Shown here: piece after piece, positions 49,201 through 60,124 of the stretch
Layout of the letters: each line of letters begins with the position of its first letter
Position numbering within the stretch: position 1 is the first letter of the stretch
Assembly (NCBI RefSeq): GCF_964340395.1
Contig: NC_135565.1
Coordinates: 13,539,709 to 13,603,708 of the forward strand
Reading direction: 5' to 3'
DNA: 64,000 nt
Source: Glandiceps talaboti
Lineage: Eukaryota; Hemichordata; Enteropneusta; Spengelidae
The notes under the pieces: generated by a model
Told to the model about the DNA's origin: nothing
Database searches by the model: none
The model's input: only the letters and a program-made list of their open reading frames with translations
Made by a program: the position numbers and the translations under genes

Positions 49201-50073
49201 TGGTCCAGTCATATGGAAAACTAGTTTTCTGATTAAAGTACAAATTGTGAATTCTTGAAAAGTACAGGCAGGAATCTCTTCATTGTAAATTTGAACTAAG
49301 TCAAGTAAATACCTCCTCTCATGGGAGATGATGCTTAGAAATTCTGATACTTCATGTCTGTGCATACATGAATATGGACTGTTGGACAGGAAGAACCAGA
49401 AATACTCCATGAGGTGTACATAAAAACTACTTTCTTATAATTTGGAAAAAATGATCACCACACCAAATGGTATAAAACTTTTCAAAATGTTGACACTTTG
49501 ATGGTGTTGCCTGGCCTAATAACCTAATTTTGGTATAGCTTTGACCTTGAGGGGTATTGGTGGCCATCTTGGGAAATTAACTTTAGAGTAGCAGTGAATG
49601 AGGATAGAATGAGCATAGAAATGTCGGTGATTGGTTTCCTTTGGTTCATCCTTTGTAAGTCTTTGATTTCAGTGACACCGCCTGGAAATAACCCGGTTTA
49701 TTTTAATAGTATGTCTAGAAAGGTTTACTTTGTTGGACTGTATGACATTTCCTGACATCATTATGATGGTATCACCTGCCAGCCATAAACAGTCGAAATT
49801 ACTCTATAGACCATAAGTCTCATCAGTTACATATTCTCCTTGTTAGAGGTCTTTGAGTTGTCTTTTGTCCAAACATTTGATGGAACTTTCATTTCTTTGC
49901 TATTGCTGGATGTCATAGATTCTGATGGTCATAACGATATATCTGTTTCTTGTGCTATCCTATCCTTCCCTTAGTTTAGTGCTGCCTATGATGTCGACTC
50001 AAGATCTCTCTTTTTTTGGTGGTGAAGAGATGATCAAAACCACAGGTAGATCTATATTATCTTGCCCTCCAAT

Positions 50074-50205
50074 GTGCCAAATTGTGTTGTTGTGAGTCAG
50101 AATGATTAAAAATTTGGATTTCTTGTGAGTCACCATATAGTAAGAGATAGGGGAACACCAAATTTTGGTGTGTCACTAGAAATTGTGTGTGTCAGTGGTG
50201 TGATT
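50074..50205 (+). mobile_element. Truncated relative of the hAT-like element at 43913
   Basis: CCAAATTGTGTTGTTGTGAG, GATTTCTTGTGAGTCACCAT and GTGTCACTAGAAATTGTG match the interior of 43913-44083. Clean CAGTG ends are missing. It runs directly into the tandem block at 50215. Confidence 0.6.
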
Positions 50206-50520
50206 TTACCTGCTTACTACCCTTAACAAAAACACTGGTAGAGAACCCTGGTAAAATGACTGGGGAACTCAGGTAGATATTACCTACTTACCTTCTTTAA
50301 CAAAAACAATGTGACAGAGTACCATAACCCAGTCCCACTTACCAAGCTTAACACAAACACTGGTTAGCCTGGAAAGGAACCCTGGTAAAATGACAGGGAA
50401 ACTTAGGTAGATTTTACCACTTACATACTGCTACCATTAAAAAAAACACTGGTACTGTGGTAGAGCACCCTGGTAAAATGACTTGGGTACTCAGGTAGAT
50501 TTTACCTACTTACAGCCCAG
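50205..50520. repeat. Tandem copies of a hAT-end-like unit
   Basis: A unit of about 70-100 bp reads AACCCTGGTAAAATGAC, then 'CTCAGGTAGATTTTACCTAC', then 'CCTTAACAAAAACACTGG'. It recurs about four times with changes. The last part equals the right end of the hAT-like element at 3488-3671. A single diverged unit lies at 55120-55185. Confidence 0.7.
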
Positions 50521-50529
50521 CATTCGTAG

Positions 50530-51090
50530 GGAACTCTGAATGAAAGAGAACTTAAACAGATATTGTATACTTTAACCAACCAAAGAACGCTGTTAATGTA
50601 TGTCAGCATCAAACATTTTGCATCTTTACAATTCTGGCCTATAATTTGGCGGATTCAGATTGCAGTAGTTGATGACAAAAGGAGAGCGTTAACTAAATTT
50701 GACAGAGTAATTAGTATATTAAACGTACAAGTCAGTGATTGCATTTTTAGAAGTGCAGGGTTTGATGTCGAATATATCAATGTTAGCGGTTCACCAAACC
50801 TCATAAGGCAACTGCTTAAAATACCATTACTGTGGTACATTTGACTAGATTTAGTGAATAATTCCATAAATGAAACAGTCAATAGACTGGTTTTTGATGC
50901 TAGGTAAATGTCACACAACCCTGTTTCTGTGATTAGAATATATAATTCCATGAATTCACTCGAAAGGCAGACTAATTATGATTGCAGTTCAGTGCACTTT
51001 GTACGCTGTATAATATTGTAATTGGTCGGCTGGTCGGTAATCATCGAATAGATGGAAAATGGCTACAGATTGGGATTCTTACATTATTGC
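50530..51090. other. Intronic DNA with an unassigned open frame
   Basis: The frame 50563-50844 (+, 93 codons) overlaps a 98-codon frame on the other strand and shows no recognisable domain. It is more likely chance than an exon. Confidence 0.4.
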
Positions 51091-51094
51091 GGGA

Positions 51095-51509
51095 CAGGGG
51101 TTGCACTTGACTTTGAAACCAGTGTGTCCCAGAGACCCATCACTGCTCAAAATATGGGGTCCCTCAAAAAACATTAGGGGTTCCATTTTATTGACGCTCA
51201 TCATAGAAAAACTGCATAAACCTTAATAATCAACTCACAAGCATATGTACAATATGTTATTAAACACCTTTTAGTTTCAATGCATCTGTTACTTGTACAA
51301 TTGTCTACAGTGTTCTTTCACAAAGATTTTCATAGTTCGTTGTCTTTTTAAGTAAATCAATATGCCATGTATGGGCAGAAAACTTCATTGAACATAGACA
51401 GATATTAAGATCTTAGCAGGTCCAAGGGACTCACAGGTGAAACTTGAAGTGGGTCCCATTGAAATGTATTGCGTCCCAGACGTAGAATAACGTGTTAATG
51501 CTAACCCTG
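51095..51509. mobile_element. Possible hAT-like element, about 415 bp
   Basis: Left end CAGGGGTTGCACTTGAC and the complement of the right end CAGGGTTAGCATTAACA are similar. Both ends have 'GTGTCCCAGA' or 'GTCTGGGACG' and 'GGGTCCC' or 'GGGACCC' at matching depths. The flanks do not show a clear 8-bp duplication and no transposase is present. Confidence 0.4.
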
Positions 51510-51519
51510 GTGAGTATAT

Positions 51520-52680
51520 TTACCAGGTTTAATTGCAAAAGAACTTAATTGGTGTATGAAATAGTGGCAATTGGCAGAGTCAGAAAAATAGTCTTACCAA
51601 TTTCTGACTATAAGGTTGAAATAGGTCTTTCCGAAATTTGCCATGGTGGCACTCTACTTCCTGTCTGTATGTACCTTGAGGGTATACATGTATATGGTAT
51701 AGGTTACTTGAAGTTAATCATAGAACACTGCTGCTTTCCTTGATGTCTGAACAATATGAAAAACGTCCCTGACTTACACTTCTGAATCGATTCAGTTTGG
51801 TTTTGAATCGATCTGGTGGAGACAGGGCTCTCGTTAATAACACTTTTATATGCATGTTACAAATCAAAATACCACAGTGACTTCTTCAAATTTTTGTGAA
51901 TGAATGTGTACAGCAATTTGTACAATGTAAATCCACACTACAGATGACAGTGGATGTAATTCAATAAATATAAAATTTAATATATAGGGGAGATTATATT
52001 ACCGACATCTGCTGTGCTAATAAATTATGGATTAATTTTGAAAGAATGATGATCCATAGAAGAGTTATGATGGATGACTATTTATTCAGAAAAAATTCAA
52101 ATGTCACAAATTCCGCTCGTAAAAATTACGGAAGCAGGTAATTTAAAATTAATGCATAGATGTTTTGTAACGTAATAATTTATTGTAACTGTTGGAGTAG
52201 AAATTACGATTATGAGATATTTTAGTATGAAGTACTACTGTGATGTGGGATTACTGTCAAATATACTGTTTGTGCTGTTCTGTGGTACACTGTTTGCTGA
52301 TTGGTCCTGTAAGGTATGAATATGCATGAGATGAACAATTAATATTCATGATTTTATGTGAAGGAAAGAAGCTTTTTAAGTTTTATGATGTAAAGTTTCT
52401 CTTTGTTTACACTGGGTAGATTGGAAGAAGTAGTATTTATCCTTGGTAAAACTTAAAGTTTGACAAGTTTAAAGCTAACAACACAAGCATTGTAAAAACA
52501 CAGTATTATCGTCTGCTTGATCTACTGGTGATATCTTTCTTCCTACTGAAAATGGATAGTTGTAATATTTGTGGTTAACCTAGGTTGTCATGTTTTGATG
52601 ACTCACGTAGGTGGTAACGCAAATTTTTAAATGTACATTGGTGGTTCCTTATAACGTATAATTATTTATTATTCCCAACA
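51520..52680. other. Intronic DNA, nothing recognised
   Basis: AT-rich, with no gene-like frame and no family repeat seen. Confidence 0.45.
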
Positions 52681-52689
52681 TGATAGTAG

Positions 52690-53280
52690 TAACAATGTAC
52701 TTTTTATGAGAAACTTGAGTGGTATCATTGTACTTTTTATGACACACCTAGGTGATGATATACTTTTTGTGACATTCCTAGGTGGTAATATTGTACTTTT
52801 TATGACACTCCTAGGTGGTAATATTGCACTTTTATGACATTCCTAGGTGGTATCATTGTACTTCTTATGACACTCCTAGGTGGTAATATTGCACTTTTTA
52901 TGACATTCCTAGGTGGTAATATTGCACTTTTATGACATTCCTAGGTGGTAATATTGCACTTTTTATGACAGTCCTAGGTGGTATCATTGTACTTTTATGA
53001 CACTCCTAGGTGGTAATATTGCACTTTTATGACACTCCTAGGTGGTAATATTGCACTTTTATGACATTCCTAGGTGGTAATATTGCACTTTTTATGACGT
53101 TCCTAGGTGGTATCATTGTACTTTTTATGACACTCCAAGGTGGTAATATTGCACTTTAATGACAGTCCTAGGTGGTAATATTGTAATTTTTATGACAGTC
53201 CTAGGTGGTAATATCATACTTTTTATGACATTCCTAGGTGGTAATATTACACTTTTTATGACACTCCCAGGTGACCAAGG
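52690..53280. repeat. Minisatellite, about 33-bp unit, about 18 copies
   Basis: CCTAGGTGGTAATATTGCAC with TTTTTATGACATT recurs. Two sequence variants, GGTAATATTGCAC and GGTATCATTGTAC, are intermixed, and units vary by one or two T residues in the T run. Confidence 0.95.
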
Positions 53281-53289
53281 TGATAGAAG

Positions 53290-54280
53290 TACATTGCATA
53301 TCTTTCAGGTAGTGTGAACTGTGTGATGTCAGCATCAGCTTGTTCCAATTCCCTACTAGAAAATGACCTTATGAAAGTCAAGTGTTAAAAGCCAGCTGTC
53401 AGGACTATTTACTATCTTGTATGACAGCTCTCTAATGAGGTTCATTGTTAAAACTGAGATAGAATGTCAAAGTTTGTACAGTGTGTATGAATGTTAAAAA
53501 GAGCTGTAAACCAGACTTAGATTGTACATGGAGATAGCCTCACATATGAAAGCCTAGAATCCAGGCTATCAAGGATTTTGAATTTTGCTTTATTTATTAA
53601 GCAAAAAGTTAAATCCCCGTCTGCATGGATTTCAGGCTACAGATGTAATAAATTACAGGAATGGGAATGAACAAGAATTATACCCTTCAAAAAAATGTGT
53701 CTTCAGACCTGATGGTCAATATTTTGGCTGTATGAATATTTATAAATTTCTGGCTTAATTTAGACCAATAAATTATCCATGCATATTATATAATTATTAT
53801 TTTGAATGTTAAATTATTTAGTGATGAATTTCTACTCACAGAGTCAACCAATTTCTTGGAAGCAAGTCCAAAATTTTTAACATGTCTCGTGTACATTTGT
53901 AGTATATCTGTGACGATGTGATATGTCAGCGAAAATTTGGGATTTTCTTCCTAAATATGAACTCAGAGGCCACGAATATTCCTTCTCACATTAAAATTAT
54001 TGTTTTAGATGAAGATTGTAAAAAAATTGATAGCTTTGCTAATTATGTTTTTTTCTTCTCTTTTCTCTTTCCATGTCCTGTTCTTTCCTGTTGCCATGGT
54101 ATCGTGTATTTTGATCTTTTCAAATATAACAGGTTAGTATACTTAAATCTTTGCTGTAATCTTTCGACCAGAGAAACAGGGTTACGGTAAAATAAAAACA
54201 GACTCCTACATGTAGTGTTTTGTATAAAAGATAAGAAAGACGGAGATTGGAAATCTAGAAAAATTAGAACAATTTTCTAT
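53290..54280. other. Intronic DNA, nothing gene-like
   Basis: The frame 53918-54190 gives a 90-residue hydrophobic peptide with no recognised motif. A diverged inverted pair around 'CTAGAATCCAGGCTATC' and 'CATGGATTTCAGGCTAC' lies at 53559-53640. Confidence 0.4.
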
Positions 54281-54511
54281 TTATTTTAGAATATGGTAAC
54301 ATATAGGAAATATGGTGAAATGGACACAAATTCTTTAAACTTTTTGTGTCTTTTCTAAAACTTTAAGATCAGTGAAACAGACACAGGAAATCTTCCGAAA
54401 TTAACATACTGTAATCCCTAGACCGTAGAACTTCAGGGTCTTTTGGTAACACTTTAGAACACAGTAGCATAGGGTAAATATGTTTGAAATTACAAATGGA
54501 ACATAAATTAT

Positions 54512-54535
54512 TAGTATAGTATAGTATAGTATAGT
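54512..54535. repeat. (TATAG)n microsatellite
   Basis: About five TATAG units. Confidence 0.9.
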
Positions 54536-54749
54536 CTTTCTTTATTCCAATAACGGAACATACCTTCGTTTATCCCCGGAGGAGGGTTACATAAATACAT
54601 AAGAACGAATAATGATATAGCAATGTCAATTATTAAAACATTCAGTGTCTTTGCAAAGAGTGTCAATTCCTTTCTCTACCAGGGGATATTTGTTTGTACA
54701 CACAAAAAAGTACAAGTTGAGCAAAATAGAATTTTAGACCAGACAATCA

Positions 54750-55110
54750 GAGATCAAGAAATGTAGTGAAATTAACACCAATTCCTAAACTTTCAATGTC
54801 ATTGGTTAGATTTTAGAACTTTGCAACAGTGGGGAATTTTTAGAAATACAGTGAAATTAACACAAATTTGTAAACTTTCAGTGTCTGTTCTTAAGATTTT
54901 AGAACTTTGCAACAGTGGGGAATTTCTAAAATACAGTGAAATTAACACAAATTCCTAAACTTTCAGTGTCATTGGTTAGGTTTTAGAACTTTGCAAAAGT
55001 GGGGAATTTCTAAAATACAGTGAAATTAACATAAATTCCTACACATCTTTGTCAAAATTTTAGGACCTGGTAACAAAGCAGTGAAATCTTACTGATATTA
55101 ACACAAATTC
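54750..55110. repeat. Minisatellite, about 84-bp unit, about 4 copies
   Basis: GTGAAATTAACAC starts near 54766, 54851, 54936 and 55020. The unit continues AATTCCTAAACTTTCAGTGT, then TTTTAGAACTTTGCAACAGT and GGGGAATTTCTAAAATACA. Diverged pieces of the same unit may extend back to 54300. Confidence 0.9.
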
Positions 55111-55199
55111 CCCATTGAGAACCTTGGTGGAAAACCTTGGTAATTCAAGTAGATATTACCTACTTACTGCCCCTTAACAAAAACACTGATTTGCAATAA

Positions 55200-55780
55200 G
55201 GAGGACACATGATATTGACAACCTTGACATTGGTGTAGTGTCGTATAGCAATGTCAAGGTGTGTTCACAATGTGTTTCCATTGTAGAATGACAAATGTCA
55301 GGTTGTATGAGTGGAACTTTGTTAACTGGAAATTGGCTAATTGACAGGACAAGAATTGAGTACAGAGATATGTCATGAAGTGATTAATAATTGTGTTGTC
55401 AGTCCTGGCCACCGTACAAATAATCCATTCCTTTAACTTTCTTCAGGTCAAGTTCTTGTAAAAAATAATGGCTGTGGCAGGATTAGGGTTTAAGTGGCTC
55501 AAGCTTGGACTTGTCAAATGTTTTTACTGGCTGGAAATATTTATATAGAACTTCATTTAAACTATTCTAGTAAATGTACATTCTATAGTGTTACTTTTGA
55601 TGCTTGCCTTAGATGAGTTGTTTTCTGGAATTGCTTGATGGCAAAGTTTGGGTTTCTGTGACAGTTTAGCATATTTATGCAAAATATGTCATTGAACTTA
55701 ATACTTGTACCTATCATGCCTGAACATGTGCAGGTTAAGTCCCTTGGCTATGGCGGGATTAGGGATACCATATACATATC
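55200..55780. other. Intronic DNA, nothing recognised
   Basis: No gene-like frame. Short echoes of 'GGCAGGATTAGGGTT' and 'GGCGGGATTAGGGAT' at 55476 and 55752 only. Confidence 0.4.
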
Positions 55781-56040
55781 CGGGTTGTTGGTGGCCGAGT
55801 GGTTAAACCACTTGCTTCTTACCACTGTAGTTGGGGTTCGAAACCCCATTCAGGGTTCGATTAAATTTACCACGTTGTAAGTAAGAAGTGTGTCTTTCAG
55901 TTTGACTCTACTGTACAACGCAGGTTTTCCCCGGGTATTCCAGTTTCCTCCTGCACTAACACTGAACCAAAGGAGCCTATAAATGGGACTAGCTCCCGTT
56001 GGTTATCCGATAAATGAAATAAAAAAAAAAAAAAAAAATA
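55781..56040 (+). mobile_element. tRNA-derived SINE, about 260 bp
   Basis: The head resembles a class II (Leu/Ser-like) tRNA with a perfect A box TGGCCGAGTGG at 55792-55802 and B box GGTTCGAAACC at 55835-55845. The body contains CCCCGGGTATTCCAGTTTCC and TCCTGCACTAACACTGAACC, wording typical of a conserved central domain in metazoan SINEs. It ends with ATAAATGAAAT and a poly-A tail of about 19 bases at 56021-56038. The tail is nearly pure, so the insertion may be fairly young. The CCA-stem pairing of a real tRNA is absent, so it is not a tRNA gene. Confidence 0.85.
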
Positions 56041-56554
56041 TCACAAATCCTTGTACCATGTTTTAGTTCTACCAATTGTAAACGATAGTCAAAAATATGC
56101 TTTGAACTGCAAGCAGAATACTACAGACACCGCTTATTAATATGAAACAAAAATCTGTCCTTCCCGAAAAACAAAAACAAAAACAGAACATCCTATACCC
56201 CTTTAATTCATAGTGTGGAATCTGAAATTTAAAATGTAAATCTTAATTGACAAATTGCCAAACTCTGATAAAATACTGCAACTTATATTTATTTGAACTC
56301 CGAAAACCTAGTTGTCTATCGGTCAAATACACATATACATGTAATGAATGTTTGATGTAAGGTTAATGCAGCAAATAGTCAAAATATTATTTATGGATGT
56401 TTGTTCATCGAAAGTAATTATTCCTCACTTGAGATAAACCAGACCCCAAAGGAAATAAACACACAGAACAGTTCAATTTATGTTAATTTTTTATGACATA
56501 TTTCATACTTCATATTATCTAGATGATAAGTAAATAAAAAATTAGTCCTATATC

Positions 56555-56660
56555 AGCTAATTCGACCCTGGGGCAATTTCAAGTGTGTTAGGGAATTGCA
56601 AAGCACTGTGGGTATTCATGGCGGCCATTTTGATTTCCCTTGACTGCTGCTGCACCAGAT
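56555..56660. promoter_or_regulatory. GC-richer block with a YY1-like motif
   Basis: CATGGCGGCCATTTTG at about 56618-56633 is close to the YY1 site (ATGGCGGC and GCCATTTTG overlap in it). It lies in a local island of higher GC inside AT-rich DNA and next to GCACTGTGGGTA. It could be a regulatory element or an old repeat. The minus-strand frame 56557-56844 covers it but has no recognised domain. Confidence 0.25.
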
Positions 56661-57361
56661 TTGCTACATATTTAGACAGCAGCTGCCAGAAATTAATTTT
56701 CTCCGATAAAAAGGTCTGAAGGTTTTTGTTCCTTTGAAATGGGAAACCTTGAAATATAGGAGAGTGCGCAAAGGTCAGTCGGAATGGAAAAATTGCATGT
56801 ATGAAGGAAATTAGGGGAAAAAAATGGCGGAAATATTTAACCATTAATCTCTACAGTGAAAATTGTGTGTTATAGTTTGTACAGTTAATTCAGATTGTTG
56901 GTGATAATTGGAATTCCTCTTGTCCGAGGTATACTAGTGATGACATCATTGTGTCAGCTGGTCTTGATTTGGGAAAACCTTTGACCTTTGAAGACCAGAA
57001 GGAATGATTTACGTTGCCAGACTGAATTTCTTATCACATATGGACCTTGTCGTTTACAGAGATGACAAACTATATCAAACTAATGTTTTAGTTTAAAAAG
57101 AAAGAGAAATGAAAAAGTCGCAGGATTGAAACTCTGTTTTCTGTCTTCCTCATCAGATTCTTTCGTGTCAAGTTCTAGAACCCAGATATACTGTTAAAAT
57201 CTCTCAAATTTGTAAACTTTCCACACTATATTACCCGTACATTTGGTTGGACGTGATGGACTTTCACTGTATCTGAGTGGGTTAAGCTTTAGTTACATGA
57301 AATTGTAGTATAATTTTAGGCGAGAATACAACCATTGGCTGAAATTGACCTTGTCTTGAAA

Positions 57362-57970
57362 CTAGCGGTACATGTGTGGGCTCGTTTTCTACGATCTCTC
57401 TTTCCACCGTATAGTCAAATGGCTTTCTCTAGCACAACATTCCATTTTTACCACCGCCAGCAGTAGTTTAATGCTATTGGTACGTTGATATAAATGTGAT
57501 GATGTCATCGCATTCTCAAGTGACTCGCTTTAAAGACTTAAGGTTGAGTTTGTCATAAACTGAACGAAATAACCAATGAGCCGTTTTTCGTCTGGAGGCA
57601 GATCTCACAAGATCCCGTATGAGCTATTTCATCCTCAGTAACCAGGTGAGGTGGTCAAGCTGAAAGTGTCAAACACTTAGCAACACTATTGTTCTCAATG
57701 TCATCGCATATGGCCACAGCAAAAGCTTGACCGCAATCACGTTTGACAACCGTTGTTGCTAGGCATATTTGCATATCTCGTGATATCTGTAACAAGATGT
57801 AAAATCCCTTATTACAACCATCTTTTAGTGTGTGATGGATTACTACTGACATGTGCTGTTCACCCTTTCCCCAGCAGGATATTTAGCTAGATTTTCAGCG
57901 GAATTTGTCCGTTTTGACTATCTGTGGAAAGAGAGATTGTAGAAAACAAGCCCACATGTATAAGTTACTA
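57362..57970. mobile_element. Long-TIR element family L, copy 2, with a nested insertion
   Basis: The ends GTGGGCTCGTTTTCTACGAT (left) and, on the other strand, GTGGGCTTGTTTTCTACAAT (right) are inverted repeats of about 50 bp. The interior is the reverse complement of 40123-40535, but it is interrupted at 57580-57805 by a complete family N element. Without the insertion the two copies are collinear. Confidence 0.75.
57580..57805. mobile_element. TIR element family N, copy 2, nested in family L
   Basis: Matches 24748-24970. Left end GTTTTTCGTCTGGAGGCAGA and, inward from the right on the other strand, TTTTACATCTTGTTACAGAT are imperfect inverted repeats. The internal blocks AAAGTGTCAAACACTTAGCA and ATCACGTTTGACAACC are shared. 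The minus-strand frame 57655-57852 is a shadow of it. Confidence 0.7.
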
Positions 57971-58564
57971 TAGACTGAAATGGACCAAGTGATAGGTCTC
58001 GGCTATATCAAAGCTTGGGAAAACATACACGGCTATGTGATTTCAGTTGATGGTGTGATTGCACTTAGCTGAGGCCATGACTTGTGATAACGTTGCTATC
58101 ACATCCATCACATACTACTAAGTCTAGCTTTTGTTAAAGTAGAAAAATTAATTTAGCACAGCACCTGGTTTATGTTCCAGGTCAGCCGACAGCCATCAAA
58201 TGTTAGCAGTAATAGTTCTTTGGCTCCTATGTGATATGTAATATTTATGGTATGAAAGTACACACAATGTTTAATTTCACGGTCAGATTTCCCAGAGTGC
58301 AATGTGATGGAAATCCTGTACAGGCCTTTGAATATATCTGTATATGTAGTTGAGTGTTAATTGTGAACATGTACAATGTATCATATGTGCCACCTTCCTC
58401 AACGCACAACACATGGGTGTACACATATACACATGCATGTGCACAAGTGCACACACACTCTTACAAGGTTACACACACTCATGCACATATGCATGCATGC
58501 ATAAATATAAATGTACATGTGCACAACTGCTTGTAAATACACACACATGTATACATGCATACAC

Positions 58565-58925
58565 ACTTGTGCAGACACACACACACACACACACATACAC
58601 ACACATACATACATACATACATACATACATACATACATACATACATACATACAATGTATACATACATACATACATACATACATACACACATACATACATA
58701 CATACATACATACATACATACATAAATACATACATACATACATACATACATACATACATACATACATACATACACACATACACACATACACACATACATA
58801 CATACAGACATACATACATACAATACAATACAATACATACATACATAGTACATACATACATACATACATACATACATACATACATACATACATACATACA
58901 TACATACATACATACATACATACAT
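58565..58925. repeat. (CATA)n microsatellite, about 360 bp
   Basis: Runs of CATA interrupted by CACA, CAGA and AATACA variants, preceded by a CA-rich stretch from 58420. All overlapping frames (up to 193 codons) are tyrosine/histidine/threonine or methionine/cysteine/valine repeat artefacts. Confidence 0.98.
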
Positions 58926-59770
58926 GTTTAGTATACATGTGCACATACACTAACTCCTATGTATGTACATATATAGTTATGGTATTGTGAGAACATTTGC
59001 ATAACAATGTTATATTGTTGCGCTGATATGAATCTGTATTGTGTGACACCCCGATGAATTATAGGGTGGAACCAACGGCTCTCTAAAGGTCCGGGAAGAA
59101 ATCTGTGTGATAGTCTAGAAATGCATGTTACCTGGGTGCAGAGGGGAAGGGAGCTACATTATATAGGGGGTGGGGGTAAAAAGAAACTGGTATGTTTTCC
59201 TAAGAACTATAATCCATCATGTAACATTCATAAGTCATAACATAAAATAACTATATTGCCCTTAATATCATAACCCAATGTACCGTGCATATCCATCTGT
59301 CAATGAAATAATAGGGTTCCAATATTTTGAAATGTTTGGCATAATTGTAATATGCTAGAATGATTACAATATACACAGTAATGTAAAACTAGATGATGTT
59401 TACAGATATACAGATATAAGTTTACATTGTTAATCTGACCTCAGTCTCTCCAAATATTTTCCAATTTGAATCATGGATCTAGTTATGAATGAAATCATAT
59501 ACTAGGAATGTCTGGGTTGATTTAGAATGATATTGCACCCCACAATGTTGAATATGTAAATGTTGTTGACAGATATCACTGTTTTGGGTCTGGTTAATTT
59601 CGAGATCGCACCCTATGTAGAACTGCGAGAAATTTAGAACTTGTTGTTGACACATTTCTCTGTTTTTAAGTCTGGTTTCGGAACTGTCCGGAAATATAAA
59701 ACTTCTCATCTCACTTTGTTTGTATATTTTGATCTGCGGACTCGTTTATTTTGATGATTGCGCCCCCAAG

Positions 59771-59934
59771 ATTAAAGGTCAACGTCGGATAAGCATTGAA
59801 ATCTAGGTGTGATAAACATTTGTTTGGCAGACTGATAGAAAAAAAGTTTGGACACAACAAAAGAATGATCCTGCGTAATCGTTATTAAGATAACACTAAT
59901 ATGATGACCAGGGATTCAAACATGGGCCTTTAAT
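59771..59934 (+). mobile_element. TTAAAGG-ended MITE, copy 3
   Basis: Ends ATTAAAGGTCAAC and the complement of GGGCCTTTAAT. The interior TTTGGCAGACTGATAGAAA, GATCCTGCGTAATCGTTATT and GATGACCAGGGATTCAAACA matches copies at 5184 and 42399. Confidence 0.6.
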
Positions 59935-60034
59935 CGAATTGCCCAAATTTAAAAGCGCAGAACTTGGTCTCACCATATTGACATATTTCCATGTTATGGA
60001 TACAGTGTTCATTGCCATGGTCAAATTCATGATT

Positions 60035-60120
60035 TCTGGTATTTTATCTGTGGAGTCATTGGGATTACATAGGATTATTCCTTTGTCTGTCTTTTTTCTA
60101 AAGTTCTGTATTTTCACACC
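60035..60120 (-). mobile_element. Fragment of the TTAAAGG-type MITE, copy 4
   Basis: On the minus strand, GGTGTGAAAATACAGAACTT and AATAATCCTATGTAATCCCA match copy 2 at 42430-42500. It lies about 100 bp from copy 3 in the opposite orientation. Confidence 0.45.
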
Positions 60121-60124
60121 CCAA

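Noticed and set aside
50563-50951. Opposing frames of 93 and 98 codons
   Set aside because: Complementary open frames without recognised motifs or splice sites. I could not support either as a gene.
55781-55860. A tRNA gene
   Set aside because: A and B boxes are present but the acceptor stem does not pair and the sequence continues into a SINE body and poly-A tail.
58350-58990. Frames of 150-193 codons on both strands
   Set aside because: They read through a (CATA)n microsatellite. All frames are open because the repeat lacks stops, and composition is pure repeat.
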